Positions 33,628 to 41,789 of a stretch of DNA of 64,000 bases are shown one piece after another; position 1 is the stretch's first letter; each line of letters opens with the position of its first letter. A program made the translations under genes and the position numbers. The stretch spans positions 558,001-622,000 of the forward strand of contig JBJOMW010000001.1 in the NCBI GenBank assembly GCA_046052145.1. Direction: 5' to 3'. The DNA comes from Falsiroseomonas sp046052145 (GTDB lineage Bacteria; Pseudomonadota; Alphaproteobacteria; Acetobacterales; Acetobacteraceae). The notes beneath the pieces are model-generated. The model had not been told where the DNA came from and did not search any database. It saw nothing but the letters and a program-made list of their open reading frames with translations.

Positions 33628-34664
33628 ACCCGACGGCCCCGACCGAAAGGTCAGGCCCGGCTTGGCGCGGACCGCTGGCCTGGAGCCTTGCGCTGCTCGC
33701 GCTGGTCATTGCGTTCCTGGCCGCGCTCTCGGTGGGGCGGTTCCCCATCGCGCCGTCGCACCTCCCCGCGATCCTGCTTGGGCGCGATGAGAGTCCCGCC
33801 GCGCTGGTGTTCTGGAACATCCGCCTGCCGCGCGTCGCGGCCGCCATGCTGGTCGGCGCGGCACTGGCCGCAGCGGGCGCGGCCTTCCAGGGGATGTTCC
33901 GCAACCCGCTCGCCTCGCCGGACCTGCTCGGCGTGAGCGCCGGCGCCTCGCTTGGCGCGGTGCTCGGCATTTTCCTCGGCCTGCCGGTGGCGGCGATCCA
34001 GGGGCTGGCCTTCGCCGGGGGGATCGCGGCCGTGGCGGCGGTTGCGGCGCTGGCCGGGGCGGTCAGGGGGCAGGGCGACCCGGTGCTGGTACTGATCCTC
34101 GCCGGCATCGCACTTGGCGCGCTGATGGGTGCGGCGATCTCGCTGCTGAAGATCCTGGCCGATCCCTACAACCAGTTGCCGGCCATTACCTTCTGGCTGC
34201 TCGGCACGCTGTCCGCGGCCACGCGCGGCGACATCCTGGCCGCGGCGCCGCCCGCGATCATCGGCCTCGTCGGCCTGTTCCTGATCCGCTGGCGCCTGAA
34301 CCTGCTCACGCTCGGTGAGGACGAGGCGCGCGCGCTCGGCGTCAACACCGGCGCGCTGCGGGCCGGTGCGGTCGCGCTCGCGACGCTGTGCACCGCCTCC
34401 GTCACCGCGCTGGCCGGCGCGGTGGGCTGGATCGGCCTGGTCGTGCCGCATATGGCGCGGATGCTGGGCGGGCCGGACCTGCGCCGGCTGGTGCCGCTCT
34501 CCATGCTGCTTGGCGCCGCCTTCCTGCTGGCTGTGGACACGCTGGCACGGAGCGCCGGCCGGATGGAGATCCCGCTCGGCATCCTGACCGCCGTGCTCGG
34601 CACGCCGCTGTTCCTGTGGCTGCTGATCCGGGCGCGCCAAGGGGATGGAGGTCGCAGCGCATGA
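33624..34664 (+). CDS. FecCD-type ABC transporter permease
   Basis: A 346-residue inner-membrane protein with about ten hydrophobic helices. Family motifs are FWNIRLPRVAAAMLVGAALAAAGAAFQGMFRNPLASPDLLGVSAGAS, and near the C-terminus ALAGAVGWIGLVVPHMARMLGGPDLRRLVPLSMLLGA. It forms the channel for the preceding receptor with the following ATPase. Start GTG overlapping the receptor stop. Confidence 0.94.
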   Translation: MNPTAPTERSGPAWRGPLAWSLALLALVIAFLAALSVGRFPIAPSHLPAILLGRDESPAALVFWNIRLPRVAAAMLVGAALAAAGAAFQGMFRNPLASPDLLGVSAGASLGAVLGIFLGLPVAAIQGLAFAGGIAAVAAVAALAGAVRGQGDPVLVLILAGIALGALMGAAISLLKILADPYNQLPAITFWLLGTLSAATRGDILAAAPPAIIGLVGLFLIRWRLNLLTLGEDEARALGVNTGALRAGAVALATLCTASVTALAGAVGWIGLVVPHMARMLGGPDLRRLVPLSMLLGAAFLLAVDTLARSAGRMEIPLGILTAVLGTPLFLWLLIRARQGDGGRSA

Positions 34665-35458
34665 CGGTGCTGCTGGAGGCGCGCGACCTCGCCGTGGGGC
34701 ATGGCCGCCGCGTCGTGGCGTCCGGCATCTCGCTGGCGCTGGAGCCGGGCCGTGTGCTGTGCCTGCTCGGGCCGAATGGCGGCGGCAAGACGACGCTGCT
34801 GCGGACCCTGCTCGGCCTGATTCCGCCGCTCGCGGGCGCGGTTCGGCTCGGCGGCGCTGAGATCGCCAGCCTGCCGCGGCGTGAGATCGCCACCCGCCTG
34901 GCCTATGTCCCGCAGGCCGCGCCTGGGGGCTTCGCCTACCCGGCGCGCGAGGTGGTGGCGATGGGCCGCGCCGCGCGGCTTCCGCTGCTCGCAGCACCCG
35001 GCCGGCGCGACCGCGCGGCGGCGGAGGCGGCGCTCGCGCGGCTCGGCATCGCGCATCTCGCCGACCGCCCGGTGACGGAGCTGTCGGGCGGGGAACGCCA
35101 GCTCGTGCTGATCGCCCGCGCGCTGGCGCAGGAAGCCGCCTGCCTGGTGCTGGACGAGCCGGCCGCGAGCCTCGACTTTGGCAACCAGGCGCTGGTGCTG
35201 CGGCAGGTGCGGGCGCTGGCGGAGCGCGACGGGCTCGGCGTGTTGATGACAACGCACCATCCCGACCACGCCTTCCTCATCGGCGACGAGGCCGCGGTCC
35301 TGCATCGCGGTGCGCTGGACGGGCCCGCGCCGCCCTCGGAACTGGCCACCGCGTCCCGCCTGCGGGAGGCCTATGGCGTTGAGACGGTGATCGGCATCCT
35401 CGACACGCCCGATGGTCCCCGCCGGGTCTGCGCGCCGGTTGTGGCGGGAGGGGCATAG
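34661..35458 (+). CDS. FecE-type ABC transporter ATP-binding protein
   Basis: 265 residues. Walker A is GPNGGGKTT, in which the usual Ser/Cys before GGK is Gly; the signature is LSGGERQLVLIARAL, Walker B is CLVLDEPAASLDFGNQ and the switch is MTTHHPDHA. These are the FecE/BtuD forms. It completes the receptor-permease-ATPase set and overlaps the permease by ATGA. It closes the six-gene Mo/W group. Confidence 0.94.
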   Translation: MTVLLEARDLAVGHGRRVVASGISLALEPGRVLCLLGPNGGGKTTLLRTLLGLIPPLAGAVRLGGAEIASLPRREIATRLAYVPQAAPGGFAYPAREVVAMGRAARLPLLAAPGRRDRAAAEAALARLGIAHLADRPVTELSGGERQLVLIARALAQEAACLVLDEPAASLDFGNQALVLRQVRALAERDGLGVLMTTHHPDHAFLIGDEAAVLHRGALDGPAPPSELATASRLREAYGVETVIGILDTPDGPRRVCAPVVAGGA

Positions 35459-35559
35459 TAACCGTTCCGCTGTGTCTTATGCGCGGCGGACAAAGTTCCG
35501 GTACCCGGCGCATGAAGGTTCTACCTGCGCCCGCCGCGTCTGCGGCGACATGGGCGGTC

Positions 35560-35655
35560 ATGATTCATCGACTGGCATGGCTTCGTGGAGCGGACCATGC
35601 AGGCGCTGATGATCCGGAAGACCTGTCGCCGACAGAACTTCGGCGGCTAGCCTAG
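35560..35655 (+). CDS. Possible 31-residue small ORF
   Basis: An ATG-initiated frame in the 193-base spacer after the Mo/W operon ends four bases inside the converging gshA stop region. It encodes a short helix-prone peptide ending DDPEDLSPTELRRLA, whose acidic and amphipathic pattern looks more protein-like than random. There is no good Shine-Dalgarno. The rest of the spacer shows nothing recognisable. Confidence 0.2.
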   Translation: MIHRLAWLRGADHAGADDPEDLSPTELRRLA

Positions 35656-36995
35656 ACCTCCGCCTCGCCAAAAATCCGGCTGATATCGCCGCCCCAGGCG
35701 CGGTCGTGGCGTTCCAGCCAGCGCTCGGCCTGGGTGAGCCCGCTTGCCGCGATCTCCTCAAGCGGGGCGAGGTAGACCTCCTCGCCGAGGCCACGCGCGA
35801 TAAGCCCGTCGCGCGCGATCGCCAGCGCGTCGCGCGCGATGTCCTTGAGCGAACGGCCGCGGATCGTGGCCTTCAGCGCCTGCTGCGGCACCTCCATCCG
35901 CAGCGCGCGCATCTCCTCGACCGTCCAGCCGCGGATCAGCGCGGCCGCGGCCTTCTGCGCGGCGTCGTCATACAGCAGCCCGGTCCAGAAGGCGGGCAAG
36001 GCCTGCAGCATCGGCACCGACCCCGCATCCGCCCCGCGCATCTCGAGGAAGCGCTTGAGGCGCACATCGGTGAAGACGGTGGTCACGTGATCGGCGAAGT
36101 CGCCCATCGTCGCGCGATGGCCCGCGAGCTTCTCGGCCTTGCCGTCCAGGAAGGCGCGGAAGGGCACGCCGGCGGCGTCGATCCACTTCCCCTCGCGCAT
36201 GATGAAATACATCGGCACGTCGAGGACGAAGTCGGCGAAGCGCTCGAAGCCGAAGCCCGGCTCGAAGGCGACGGCCGGGATGCCGGTGCGGTCGGGGTCG
36301 GTGTCGGTCCAGACCCGGCCACGCAGCGAGAGATAGCCGCTCGGCTTGCCCTCGATGAAAGGGGAGTTCGCGAACAGGGCGGTGGCCAGAGGCTGCAGCG
36401 CCAGCGAGACGCGCAGCTTCTCCGCCATGTCGGCCTCGTCGCCGAAGTCGAGGTTCACCTGCACGGTGCAGGTGCGGAGCATCATGTCGAGGCCCATGCC
36501 GCCGACCTTCGGCATGTAGTGCCGCATGATCGCGTAGCGGCCCTTCGGCATCCAGGGCATGTCCTCCCGCCGCGCCAGCGGATGGAAGCCGAGCGGCGCG
36601 AAGCCGAGGCCGAGGGGGGCTGCGACCTCATGCACCTCCCGCAGATGGGCGGCGAGTTCCACGCGTGTCGCGTGCAGATCTTCCATCGGCGCGCCCGACA
36701 GCTCGAACTGCCCGCCGGGCTCCAGGCTGACGGAGGCCGGGCCGCGCTTCAGCCCGATGGGCTGGCCGCCATCCAGGATGGGTTCCCAGCCCTTGGCGGC
36801 GATCCCCTCCAGCATCGCGCGGATGCCATCGGGCGCGTAGGGCGGCGCAGCGAGGTCGCTGCGCCGGAATCCGAATTTCTCGTGCTCCGTGCCGATCCGC
36901 CAGGCGCCGCGCGGCTTCGAGCCGGCGGCGAACCACTCCGCCAGCTGCCGCAGGGAGGTGATCGGCGTGGGGTCGGCCTCGCCGGGATTCGACAT
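35652..36995 (-). CDS. gshA: Glutamate-cysteine ligase (plant/alphaproteobacterial type)
   Basis: 447 residues of the GCS2 family, which joins glutamate and cysteine in the first step of glutathione synthesis. Motifs are WRIGTEHEKFGF near the N-terminus, SLEPGGQFELSGAP, RTCTVQVNLDFGDEADMAEKLRVSL, ANSPFIEGKPSGYLSLRG, and PMYFIMREGKWIDAAG. The length fits the family (about 450). It is followed in the same direction, upstream at 37041, by rsmE, and the two are probably co-transcribed. Confidence 0.95.
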   Translation of the reverse strand: MSNPGEADPTPITSLRQLAEWFAAGSKPRGAWRIGTEHEKFGFRRSDLAAPPYAPDGIRAMLEGIAAKGWEPILDGGQPIGLKRGPASVSLEPGGQFELSGAPMEDLHATRVELAAHLREVHEVAAPLGLGFAPLGFHPLARREDMPWMPKGRYAIMRHYMPKVGGMGLDMMLRTCTVQVNLDFGDEADMAEKLRVSLALQPLATALFANSPFIEGKPSGYLSLRGRVWTDTDPDRTGIPAVAFEPGFGFERFADFVLDVPMYFIMREGKWIDAAGVPFRAFLDGKAEKLAGHRATMGDFADHVTTVFTDVRLKRFLEMRGADAGSVPMLQALPAFWTGLLYDDAAQKAAAALIRGWTVEEMRALRMEVPQQALKATIRGRSLKDIARDALAIARDGLIARGLGEEVYLAPLEEIAASGLTQAERWLERHDRAWGGDISRIFGEAEV

Positions 36996-37040
36996 GCGAT
37001 GCGTTCTCTTCCTGGCCTGCGGGTCCGGGCGTCCGGGTGG

Positions 37041-37757
37041 TCAGGTCCAATCCCCGGCCAGCGCCTGAAGCGCGGCGAGGCCCGCCACCGCGGCAGTCTC
37101 GGCCCGCAGGATGCGGGGGCCGAGTGCGGCCGGGACAACAAAGGCACGTCGGCGCAGATCGTCAAGCTCCGCGGTCTCGAACCCCCCCTCCGGCCCGACC
37201 AGCAGGGCCAGGGGCGATGACAGTCCGGTGACAGCCTGGCGGAGCGGCGGGGCGGCGCTGCGTTCCATGGCCACAACCAGGGGCGTGCCGTCCCAGCCAT
37301 CCAGCACGCGATGCAGGGGCAGGGCGTCCGTGACCTCGGGGACGGACAGGCGCTCGCATTGCTCGGCGGCGCCGCGGGCGATGGCCGAGAGCCGCGCGGC
37401 ATTGGCACGCTCGGCCACCGTGCGGCGGGTCAGCACGGGGCGGATGGTGGCAACGCCGAGCTCGGTCGCCTTCTCCACCAGCCAATCCATCGCATCCCGC
37501 TTCAGCGCGGCGACCAGCAGGATGGGCCCGGGCTCCGGCGCGGGCGGGCGCAGGCGGGGGCCGATAGCGAGCCGCGCGCGGTCCTTCCGCAGGAAAGTGA
37601 GGGTCGCGTCATGTTCGCCGCTGGTCGCGTTGAAGACCCGCACGGCATCGCCTGGGGCGCGCCGCAGCACGGCCAGGTGATGCGCCTGGCCGGGGGGCGC
37701 CTCGATCTCGGCGCCCTCGGCCAGCGGTTCGTCGAGGTGGAGGCGTGGGATGGACAT
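37041..37757 (-). CDS. rsmE: 16S rRNA m3U1498 methyltransferase
   Basis: 238 residues from MSIPRLHLDEPL. RsmE motifs are HHLAVLRRAPGDAVRVFNATSGEHDATL, the basic substrate side LVAALKRDAMDWLVEKATELGV, and the SPOUT-knot segments LLVGPEGGFETAELDDL and LGPRILRAETAAVAGLAALQ, which bind S-adenosylmethionine. It methylates N3 of U1498 in 16S rRNA. Its start lies 28 bases from the divergent ubiA start. Confidence 0.95.
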   Translation of the reverse strand: MSIPRLHLDEPLAEGAEIEAPPGQAHHLAVLRRAPGDAVRVFNATSGEHDATLTFLRKDRARLAIGPRLRPPAPEPGPILLVAALKRDAMDWLVEKATELGVATIRPVLTRRTVAERANAARLSAIARGAAEQCERLSVPEVTDALPLHRVLDGWDGTPLVVAMERSAAPPLRQAVTGLSSPLALLVGPEGGFETAELDDLRRRAFVVPAALGPRILRAETAAVAGLAALQALAGDWT

Positions 37758-37785
37758 GGCGTGTTTCCGCCCGCAGGTATGCCGC

Positions 37786-38685
37786 ATGAGCGGCCATACG
37801 GATATCCGGGCAGAAGGCTGGGTGGCGCGGCTGCCGGCGGGGTGGCGTCCCTTTGCGCTGCTCGGGCGCTTCGACCGGCCGATCGGCGCCTGGCTGCTGG
37901 TGCTGCCGGGCTTCTGGGCCTTCGCCGCCGCCGCGCCCAGCTGGGCGGAGGGGCTGCGCCTCACCTTGCTGTTCCTGCTGGGTGCCTTCGCGATGCGCGC
38001 GGCGGGTTGCGTGGTGAATGATCTGTGGGACCGCGACCTCGACCGGCAGGTGGAGCGCACGCGCGGCCGGCCGCTGGCCTCGGGCGCGGTGACGCCGATC
38101 CAGGCGCTGTGGTTCCTGGCCGCGCTGTGCCTCCTGGGGGCGGCGGTGCTGTTTTCCCTGTCCTGGACGGCGATCCTTGTCGGGCTGTGTTCGCTGGTGC
38201 CGATCGCGCTCTATCCCTTGGCCAAGCGGGTGACGGATTGGCCGCAGGCGGTGCTCGGCTTCGTCTTCAGCTGGGCGGCGCCGACGGGCTGGGCTGCGGC
38301 GACGGGTGCGCTCGATCCGGCGGCCTTCGCGCTGTGGCTGGCGGGCTTCTTCTGGATCCTTGGCTACGACACGATCTACGCCCATCAGGACCGCGAGGAT
38401 GATGCGCTGGTCGGCATCCGCTCCACCGCCCGAAAATTCGCAGACCGCTCGGCGGCCTTCGTGGCGGGCTGCTACGCGGCGACCCTTGCGCTGCTCGGCG
38501 TGGCGGGTGTGCTGGCGGGGCTCTCGATCTGGTTCTTTGTGGCGCTGCTGCTGCCGGGCTGGATGCTGGCGCGGCAGGTGCGGCGGCTCGACATCCACGA
38601 CCCCGCGGCTTGCCTTGCCCTGTTCAAGTCGAACCGGGAGGCGGGGCTGCTGATCGCGCTGGCCTTTCTGGCAGGGCGGCTCTGA
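37786..38685 (+). CDS. ubiA: UbiA-type 4-hydroxybenzoate polyprenyltransferase
   Basis: A 299-residue membrane enzyme with about eight helices. The two aspartate-rich motifs that hold Mg-diphosphate are visible: NDLWDRDLDRQVERTRGRPL (first) and YDTIYAHQDREDDALVGIRS (second). RFDRPIGAWLLVLPGFW opens the protein. It prenylates 4-hydroxybenzoate in ubiquinone synthesis, the same pathway as the COQ7 gene at 22.9 kb. The ATG at 37786 is preferred to one 12 codons upstream that would overlap the rsmE start. Confidence 0.94.
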   Translation: MSGHTDIRAEGWVARLPAGWRPFALLGRFDRPIGAWLLVLPGFWAFAAAAPSWAEGLRLTLLFLLGAFAMRAAGCVVNDLWDRDLDRQVERTRGRPLASGAVTPIQALWFLAALCLLGAAVLFSLSWTAILVGLCSLVPIALYPLAKRVTDWPQAVLGFVFSWAAPTGWAAATGALDPAAFALWLAGFFWILGYDTIYAHQDREDDALVGIRSTARKFADRSAAFVAGCYAATLALLGVAGVLAGLSIWFFVALLLPGWMLARQVRRLDIHDPAACLALFKSNREAGLLIALAFLAGRL

Positions 38686-39320
38686 TGGATCACGCGGGCT
38701 TCGTGCGCGCGAACACCGCTGTCGCCCATCCGCCGTTGGTGCCGGAGATCGCACTGCATCTGGCCACCGAGATCACGCCGATCTGGCAGGCGACCGAAGC
38801 CTGGCTGAATGAGCGCAATGTCGAGCCGCCCTTCTGGGCCTTCGCCTGGCCGGGCGGGCAGGCGACGGCGCGGCTGCTGCTGGACGAGCCGCAGCGCGTC
38901 GCCGGCAAGCGCGTGCTGGATTTCGCCGCCGGCTGCGGCATTGCCGCCATCGCCGCCGCACGCGCCGGCGCGGTGGTGGAGGCGGCCGAGATCGACCCAC
39001 TCGCCTGCGCGGCGCTCCGCCTCAACGCCGCGCTGAACGACGTCGCGCTCAGCGTGATCGAGGGCGATGTGGTCGGCAGCGAGGCCCGTTGGGATGTGAT
39101 CCTGGCCGGCGATGTCTGCTACGAGGCGCCGATGACCGCGCATATCCTGCCCTGGCTGCGCGCCATGGCGGCGCGTGCGGAGGTCTGGGTGGCCGATCCT
39201 GGCCGCGCCTACTTGCCGGCCGATGGCCTGGTTCCGCTGGCCCGCCACGCCGTCCCGACCTCGCTGGAGTTGGAGGATCGGGAGCTGCGCGCAGTCACGA
39301 TCTACCAATTGTCGCCATAA
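38685..39320 (+). CDS. Class I SAM-dependent methyltransferase (ETFB/protein-lysine methyltransferase-like)
   Basis: 211 residues starting on the last base of the ubiA stop (TGATG). The SAM site is VLDFAAGCGIAAIAAARAGA, followed by AEIDPLACAALRLNAALN and an active-site strand VILAGDVCYEAPM. The early PPFWAFAWPGGQATARLLLDEP is characteristic of the COG3897 group, whose mammalian member methylates electron-transfer flavoprotein lysines. Protein-lysine methylation is therefore plausible, and not a ubiquinone-pathway reaction, despite coupling to ubiA. Confidence 0.82.
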   Translation: MDHAGFVRANTAVAHPPLVPEIALHLATEITPIWQATEAWLNERNVEPPFWAFAWPGGQATARLLLDEPQRVAGKRVLDFAAGCGIAAIAAARAGAVVEAAEIDPLACAALRLNAALNDVALSVIEGDVVGSEARWDVILAGDVCYEAPMTAHILPWLRAMAARAEVWVADPGRAYLPADGLVPLARHAVPTSLELEDRELRAVTIYQLSP

Positions 39321-39365
39321 CCGCGCCGCAACTCCTGCGGCAGTATGGGCCGCAGGGAGATATCC

Positions 39366-39779
39366 ATGCGCATCATCGCTGTCCTGCTTGCCCTCCTCCT
39401 CGCCCTGCCTGCCCTGGCGCAGACCGAGCGGCGCTATGACGATCGCGGGCGCTATATCGGCCGGACCGAGACCCAGGGCGGCACGACCCGCTTCTACGAC
39501 GATAGCGGCCGCTATACCGGCCGGTCGGAGACCCAGGGCGGGACGACGCGGCTCTACGACAATAGCGGCCGCTATACGGGCAGGGAGGAGCAGCAGGGCG
39601 GCACCGTCCGCCGCTACGACGATGCCGGGCGCTTCCAGGGGCGCGGCGAGATGAGCGGCACGACGCGGCGCGACTACGACGATGCCGGGCGCTATATCGG
39701 TCGGGCCGAGACGCAGGGCGACACGCTGCGTCAATACGATGATCGCGGCCGCTACCAGGGACGGATCGAGAAGAAGTAG
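39366..39779 (+). CDS. Exported protein made of six 20-residue YDD-GRY-GR repeats
   Basis: 137 residues: a signal peptide (1-18, cleavage near ALAQ) and then, from residue 22, six consecutive units of 20 residues with the pattern R-x-Y-D-[DN]-x-G-R-[YF]-x-G-R-x-E-x-Q-G-G-T-[TV]. Nothing else is present. The regular YD-type strands suggest a small beta-solenoid or an open repeat, highly charged (Arg against Asp/Glu), in the periplasm or outside. GGGAGA precedes the ATG at 39366; an upstream start at 39345 would spoil the leader. Function unknown. Confidence 0.8.
   Translation: MRIIAVLLALLLALPALAQTERRYDDRGRYIGRTETQGGTTRFYDDSGRYTGRSETQGGTTRLYDNSGRYTGREEQQGGTVRRYDDAGRFQGRGEMSGTTRRDYDDAGRYIGRAETQGDTLRQYDDRGRYQGRIEKK
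39429..39776 (+). repeat. 60-bp tandem coding repeat, about six units
   Basis: The 20-residue protein repeat is mirrored in DNA as a 60-base period. Units differ at several positions, so it is an old array, though the second and third units remain close. Confidence 0.75.
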
Positions 39780-39794
39780 CGCCCCGGCGCTGGA

Positions 39795-41093
39795 TCAGCG
39801 CGTCGTTGCTTCCAGGAAATCCAGCAGCGCGCGCAGATCCTCGGCGTTGTCCACGCGCTGCACCGGCATCTTGGTGCCCGGCGTCACCTCGTCTGGGCCG
39901 CGGGTGAAGAGGTCGCCCACCGTCTCCCGCGTCCAGATGATGTCGCCGCGCGCCAGGCGTTCCGAATACTCGTAGCCCGCAATGCTGCCCATGCGCCGGC
40001 CGAACAGTCGGTGCAGATGCGGGCCGGCCATATTGCCGCCTTCTGCCGTCAGCGAATGGCAGGCCGCGCAGGCGCGCCAGACGCGCGCGCCATGCGGGTC
40101 CACCCCGGCCGGCAGTTGCTCCGCGCTCTCTGCGCCCAGCGGGCCGATGGGGCGGCCGGTCGCGGCATCCCAGCGGCGCACGCGCCGGTCGGTGCCCCCG
40201 GTCCAGAGGCTGCGCCCATCGGCCGAGAAGGTGACCGACCAGACCGGCAGCCCGGGCCCCTCCAGCGTGTGCCTCAGCCGCAGCGTCGCCGCATCCCACA
40301 GCGTCACGCTGCCGCCGAGCGAGCCGGCGGCCACCACCGCCCCATCCGGTGCGGCGGCGAGGGCCACGATCGGCCGCGCGCCCGCGCGCACCTCCCGCAC
40401 CGCGCCATCGGGGGCGACGAGGCGCAGCATCCCGTCCACGCCCCCGGTCGCCAGCGTCCCGTCTTGGAGCGCGATCAGCGTGTTGAGCGGGAAGCCGAAT
40501 TCGGCCAGCAGTTTTGCGGGCTCACCCGGCGGCCAGAGGCGGAGCGTGCCGTCGAAGCCCACGGTTGCAACCATGCCATCGGCGCGGAAGGCGACGCCGT
40601 TGACGTTGCCCCGATGCCCTTCCAGCACCTCCGCCGTGCCGGTGCCGAGGTCCCAGAGCCGCGCCGTGCCGTCCCAGGCGGCAGAGGCCAGCCGTCGGCC
40701 GTCGGGCGCGAGGGCGAGTGCCACGACGGGCTCGCTATGGCCTTCCAGCACCCGGGCGGGCTGGGTGGCGGGGGCGGCGGGCCAGAGGGCGATGCGCCCA
40801 TCCTCCCCGGCCGAGGCGAAGCCGCCACCCGGAAACAGGCTGGGGGGCAGCGGGGCCAGCGCGTTCACCGCGCCCGCATGCCAGCGCACCACGGCGCGCG
40901 CGCGGCCGGAGGCCGGGTCCCAGACGATCATGGATTGGTCGAAACCCGCCGAAGCCAGCGCCCCGCCGGAGACGGCCAGCGCCCGCACCGGGCCGCCATG
41001 CACCGCTTCCTGGGCGGCGGCGGGTGGCAGGGCCAGCAGCAGCAGGCCGAGCAGGGCAGGCAGGATCAGGCGGGGGAACAGGACAACCGGCAT
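39795..41093 (-). CDS. WD40 beta-propeller fused to a c-type cytochrome domain
   Basis: 432 residues from MPVVLFPRL, with a signal peptide (about 1-28, ending AAAQE). At least six WD40 blades follow (VRALAVSGGALASAGFDQSMIVWD, ALAPDGRRLASAAWDGTARLWD, VTFSADGRSLWTGGTDRRVRRWD and others). From about residue 325 comes a cytochrome c domain with haem motif CAACH near residues 340-344 and a likely axial methionine in TKMPV near 412. It should be an exported one-haem electron carrier carrying a protein-binding propeller. The GTG at 41111 is an alternative start. Confidence 0.87.
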   Translation of the reverse strand: MPVVLFPRLILPALLGLLLLALPPAAAQEAVHGGPVRALAVSGGALASAGFDQSMIVWDPASGRARAVVRWHAGAVNALAPLPPSLFPGGGFASAGEDGRIALWPAAPATQPARVLEGHSEPVVALALAPDGRRLASAAWDGTARLWDLGTGTAEVLEGHRGNVNGVAFRADGMVATVGFDGTLRLWPPGEPAKLLAEFGFPLNTLIALQDGTLATGGVDGMLRLVAPDGAVREVRAGARPIVALAAAPDGAVVAAGSLGGSVTLWDAATLRLRHTLEGPGLPVWSVTFSADGRSLWTGGTDRRVRRWDAATGRPIGPLGAESAEQLPAGVDPHGARVWRACAACHSLTAEGGNMAGPHLHRLFGRRMGSIAGYEYSERLARGDIIWTRETVGDLFTRGPDEVTPGTKMPVQRVDNAEDLRALLDFLEATTR

Positions 41094-41266
41094 GGCCGCA
41101 CCATGCCGCACTTCGCGCAGGGCGCAACTGCCCGTTGGGCCGCCGGGCAGACTGTGAATCCTGTTGCCCGAGAAAGAGAAAGGAATTACGCGGCAGTCAT
41201 CATTCGGCCAGCTGATGAGCAGGGGTGCGGCCGGATGCCGGGACCAGAATCCAGGGGGGCATCGGA

Positions 41267-41731
41267 ATGTCGGACGCGAATCGGGAGACGCCGGATGGGC
41301 TGGAGGCAGCGCTGCTGCTGGCCGGCGTTGCCGCGGTGGTCATGGCCTATTTCCTGCCGGCGGTGACCTTCCCCGCCCGCGGCGGAGCGGTGCTGGGCCT
41401 GTCCATCTTCGACAAGCTGCCGCTGATGAGCACCCTGGCCTTCGCGGCGCTGGGGGCGGCGGTCGCCACGCGCTTCGTGCCCTCCCTGCAGCGCCATGCC
41501 GAACAGGCGACGGTGATCGCCATCCTGGTTGTGCTGGCACCGGCGCTCTGGGGCTTCATGGTGGCGCTCGACGCCTGGTCGGGTGTGCGCCAGACCATGC
41601 TGCAGATGGCCAATGCGCGGACGGTGAAGGTGGATCCGGGCCTGGCCTATATCCCCCTCGTCGCTGGTGTGACGCTGATGGGCTTCTCCCTGCGCCGCCG
41701 CCTGCAGCGCACGGCACCGGCCACGGCCTGA
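41267..41731 (+). CDS. Small integral membrane protein, unknown family
   Basis: 154 residues from an ATG behind AGGGGGG. Four hydrophobic segments (about 13-33, 47-64, 78-96 and 123-139) predict a four-helix inner-membrane protein with a cytoplasmic, charged N-terminus. A central segment, DAWSGVRQTMLQMANARTVKVDPGLAYIP, lies between helices three and four. The family is not recognised. It is divergent from the WD40-cytochrome gene and precedes the creatininase-family gene by 58 bases. Confidence 0.65.
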   Translation: MSDANRETPDGLEAALLLAGVAAVVMAYFLPAVTFPARGGAVLGLSIFDKLPLMSTLAFAALGAAVATRFVPSLQRHAEQATVIAILVVLAPALWGFMVALDAWSGVRQTMLQMANARTVKVDPGLAYIPLVAGVTLMGFSLRRRLQRTAPATA

Positions 41732-41761
41732 GCCCCTTCGCCGCAGCCCGCCCACCCGCTA

Positions 41762-41784
41762 CCCTGCCGGACGCAACGGCAGGG
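41762..41784 (+). promoter_or_regulatory. Hairpin covering the ribosome-binding region of the creatininase-family gene
   Basis: Perfect eight-base arms CCCTGCCG/CGGCAGGG with a seven-base loop end five bases before the ATG at 41790, so part of the AGGGAA Shine-Dalgarno lies in the stem. It may serve as the terminator of the upstream gene, as a translation-limiting stem, or as both. Confidence 0.4.
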
Positions 41785-41789
41785 AACGG

